A stretch of DNA of 16,259 nucleotides from Pseudomonadota bacterium (GTDB lineage: Bacteria > Pseudomonadota > Alphaproteobacteria > Rhizobiales > Devosiaceae): positions 1 to 16,259 of the forward strand of contig JAEYTN010000611.1 in NCBI GenBank assembly GCA_023433985.1, read 5' to 3'. The position numbers were made by a program, and so were the translations under genes. Shown in pieces: positions 15,143 through 16,259 of this stretch. Below the pieces are notes generated by a model. That model was not told the origin of the DNA. It did not search any database and saw nothing but the letters and a program-made list of their open reading frames with translations. Within the stretch, counting starts at the first letter, position 1, and each line of letters opens with the position of its first letter.

Positions 15143-15508
15143 GTGGTCGAAGATCGCTCCTGTTCGATGTCCGCGTTCGTGAACCTCATTGCCGGCAAGT
15201 GGGCGCTGCCCATCCTGCACGAACTGGCCGCTCAGGGGGCTCCAGTTCGCTTCCGCGAGCTGCAGCGTGGACTTTCGCCCATCACCCAGAAGGAACTGAC
15301 ACGGCACCTGCGGCAGTTCGAGCAGCAGGGACTCGTCAAGCGCACCGCCTATGCAGATAGGCCGCTGCGCGTGGAGTACGAGCTGACCTCCCTTGGCCGC
15401 ACGCTCGAGCTGCCGCTGATGGGCCTTGTCGCGTGGATGCAGGAGCACGGCGCCGCCATCGCCGCTGCTCCTGCAGATCTTCAAGCCCGCTCATCCAGTT
15501 CGCGGTAG
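15143..15508 (+). CDS. HxlR-family winged-helix transcriptional regulator
   Basis: This 121-residue regulator begins at a GTG with a GGAGG ribosome site. The HxlR pattern is complete: C7 near the N terminus, LIAGKWALPILHEL (15-28), RFRELQRGLSPITQKELTRHLRQFEQQGLV (recognition region, 36-65), and the wing with RVEYELTSLGRTL (76-88). C7 occupies the place of the redox-sensing Cys6 of Bacillus YodB, so quinone, aldehyde or disulfide-stress sensing is possible but not shown. It is divergent from the SDR gene, the usual arrangement for an HxlR target. Its 3' end overlaps the end of the convergent hydrolase gene by 28 bases. Confidence 0.9.
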   Translation: MVEDRSCSMSAFVNLIAGKWALPILHELAAQGAPVRFRELQRGLSPITQKELTRHLRQFEQQGLVKRTAYADRPLRVEYELTSLGRTLELPLMGLVAWMQEHGAAIAAAPADLQARSSSSR

Positions 15509-16259
15509 AACTCGAGCATCGCTGCGGCCAACCGCTTCGGCGCTTCCATTGCCACAAAGTGCCCGACGCCATCCACCGTCGCCGTCGTCACGTGTTCGGC
15601 GACTTGCTGCATGGTGCCGCTGGTGAACGGCCCGCTGCCGCCATTAACCGCCAGCACAGGCAAGGAGAGTTTCCGTCGTTCGACGAGCTCTCGGATTCCC
15701 TCACCCTCGCCGAGCAGCGAGCCGTAGTAGCTGTTGGTTCCGACGAGTCCGCCCTCTCGTTCGTAGCCGCGAACGAACTCATCCACATCGGCCGGCGAGA
15801 TCGCACCGCTGGTGGCGTTCATCAGGGGGTGCGCATAGTCGGTGAGGAAGGCGCGCACGCGTCCCTTCAGCAGCAACTCCGGGATGCCCGGCGCAGCGAG
15901 GAATCCCACATGCCAGGCTCCGCCCTTGGCCACGTCGGCAAACATTTCGAAGCCGAAGCCGGGCAGGGCGCTCTCGATCGTGGCATAGCTGCGGAGCAGG
16001 TCCGGCTTACTTGCCGCGAGTCGGAACGTTGCAACCCCGCCGATGTCCTGTCCGGAGAGGTGAACCGGTCCGAGTCCGAGGTGCCCGATCGATTCGCCGA
16101 GGCTTGCCGCAACGCTGAGGCTGGTGGCCGGTCCGGCGCTCGAGTCGCCGAAGCCGGGCATATCCACCGCAATTACCCGGTGGCTGCGGGCGAGCAGCGG
16201 GATCAGCTCGTGGAAGGCCCACCAGGATTCGGGAAAGCCGTGCACCAGCAGCACCGGCG
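15481..16259 (-). CDS. Alpha/beta-fold hydrolase (epoxide-hydrolase/haloalkane-dehalogenase-like), 5' end outside the window
   Basis: The gene runs off the right edge, so the first few dozen residues are missing; the visible part has about 257 residues. Numbered from the GTG at 16254, the oxyanion region HGFPESW is at 5-11, VDMPGFGDS follows (30-38), the nucleophile elbow reads SGQDIGG with D70 as nucleophile, and the catalytic histidine is in GVGHF (H232). An aspartate rather than serine nucleophile indicates the epoxide hydrolase/dehalogenase branch. The lid contains a YY pair (in TNSYYGS) that could supply the tyrosine used by epoxide hydrolases. Cytoplasmic location is likely, since the missing N terminus is short in most relatives. 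It converges on hxlR with a 28-base overlap. Confidence 0.85.
   Translation of the reverse strand, partial: PVLLVHGFPESWWAFHELIPLLARSHRVIAVDMPGFGDSSAGPATSLSVAASLGESIGHLGLGPVHLSGQDIGGVATFRLAASKPDLLRSYATIESALPGFGFEMFADVAKGGAWHVGFLAAPGIPELLLKGRVRAFLTDYAHPLMNATSGAISPADVDEFVRGYEREGGLVGTNSYYGSLLGEGEGIRELVERRKLSLPVLAVNGGSGPFTSGTMQQVAEHVTTATVDGVGHFVAMEAPKRLAAAMLEFYRELDERA

Noticed and set aside
12946..16259. Defence island or mobile element hypothesis for the right end
   Set aside because: No transposase, integrase, nuclease, toxin-antitoxin pair, direct repeats or tRNA boundary is seen; the genes are ordinary regulators and enzymes.

Overview
The window is GC-rich, densely coded bacterial chromosome and reads as an alphaproteobacterium of the Hyphomicrobiales, probably Devosia or a close relative. 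The strongest pointer is an ATP12-family F1-ATPase assembly chaperone, a gene found in Alphaproteobacteria and mitochondria. It sits near crcB, an RluA-type pseudouridine synthase and a HAD phosphatase, a neighbourhood I recall as common in this class. The genus is inference. No tRNA, rRNA, insertion sequence, CRISPR array or prophage was seen, and no gap without a gene exceeds about 180 bases.

Layout. At 61-1671 a dihydroflavonol-reductase-like extended SDR (+) faces a small P-loop kinase-like protein (-). At 1783-4627 an ornithine/lysine decarboxylase (-) diverges from a Do-family periplasmic serine protease (+). The protease gene overlaps rarA by one base (TGATG). crcB follows, and it overlaps the pseudouridine synthase gene by four bases (ATGA). 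A secreted lectin-like gene then lies within the cluster, followed by the HAD phosphatase and the ATP12 chaperone, whose genes are one base apart. After a small GYD-domain protein come tgt and pgi, thirteen bases apart, with a strong hairpin behind pgi.

The right end (12946-16259) is accessory in character. It holds a six-helix membrane protein, a TetR regulator and an SDR (all -), then an HxlR regulator (+) divergent from the SDR, then the 3' part of an alpha/beta hydrolase gene (-). Two operator-like elements stand out: a perfect 12+12 bp inverted repeat of TAGGTAGG type directly in front of tetR, partly repeated in front of the membrane protein gene, and overlapping divergent -10 boxes between the SDR and hxlR genes. 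Both regulators carry cysteines at places where relatives sense electrophiles or oxidants, so a stress-inducible SDR/hydrolase module is a reasonable hypothesis.

The most unusual observations are three. The lectin-like gene has an in-frame TGA exactly where its family has a conserved cysteine. Tgt has lost three of its four zinc ligands. A 20-bp near-palindrome abuts the tgt start codon. I found no convincing new multi-gene defence or mobile system here; most of the window is housekeeping.
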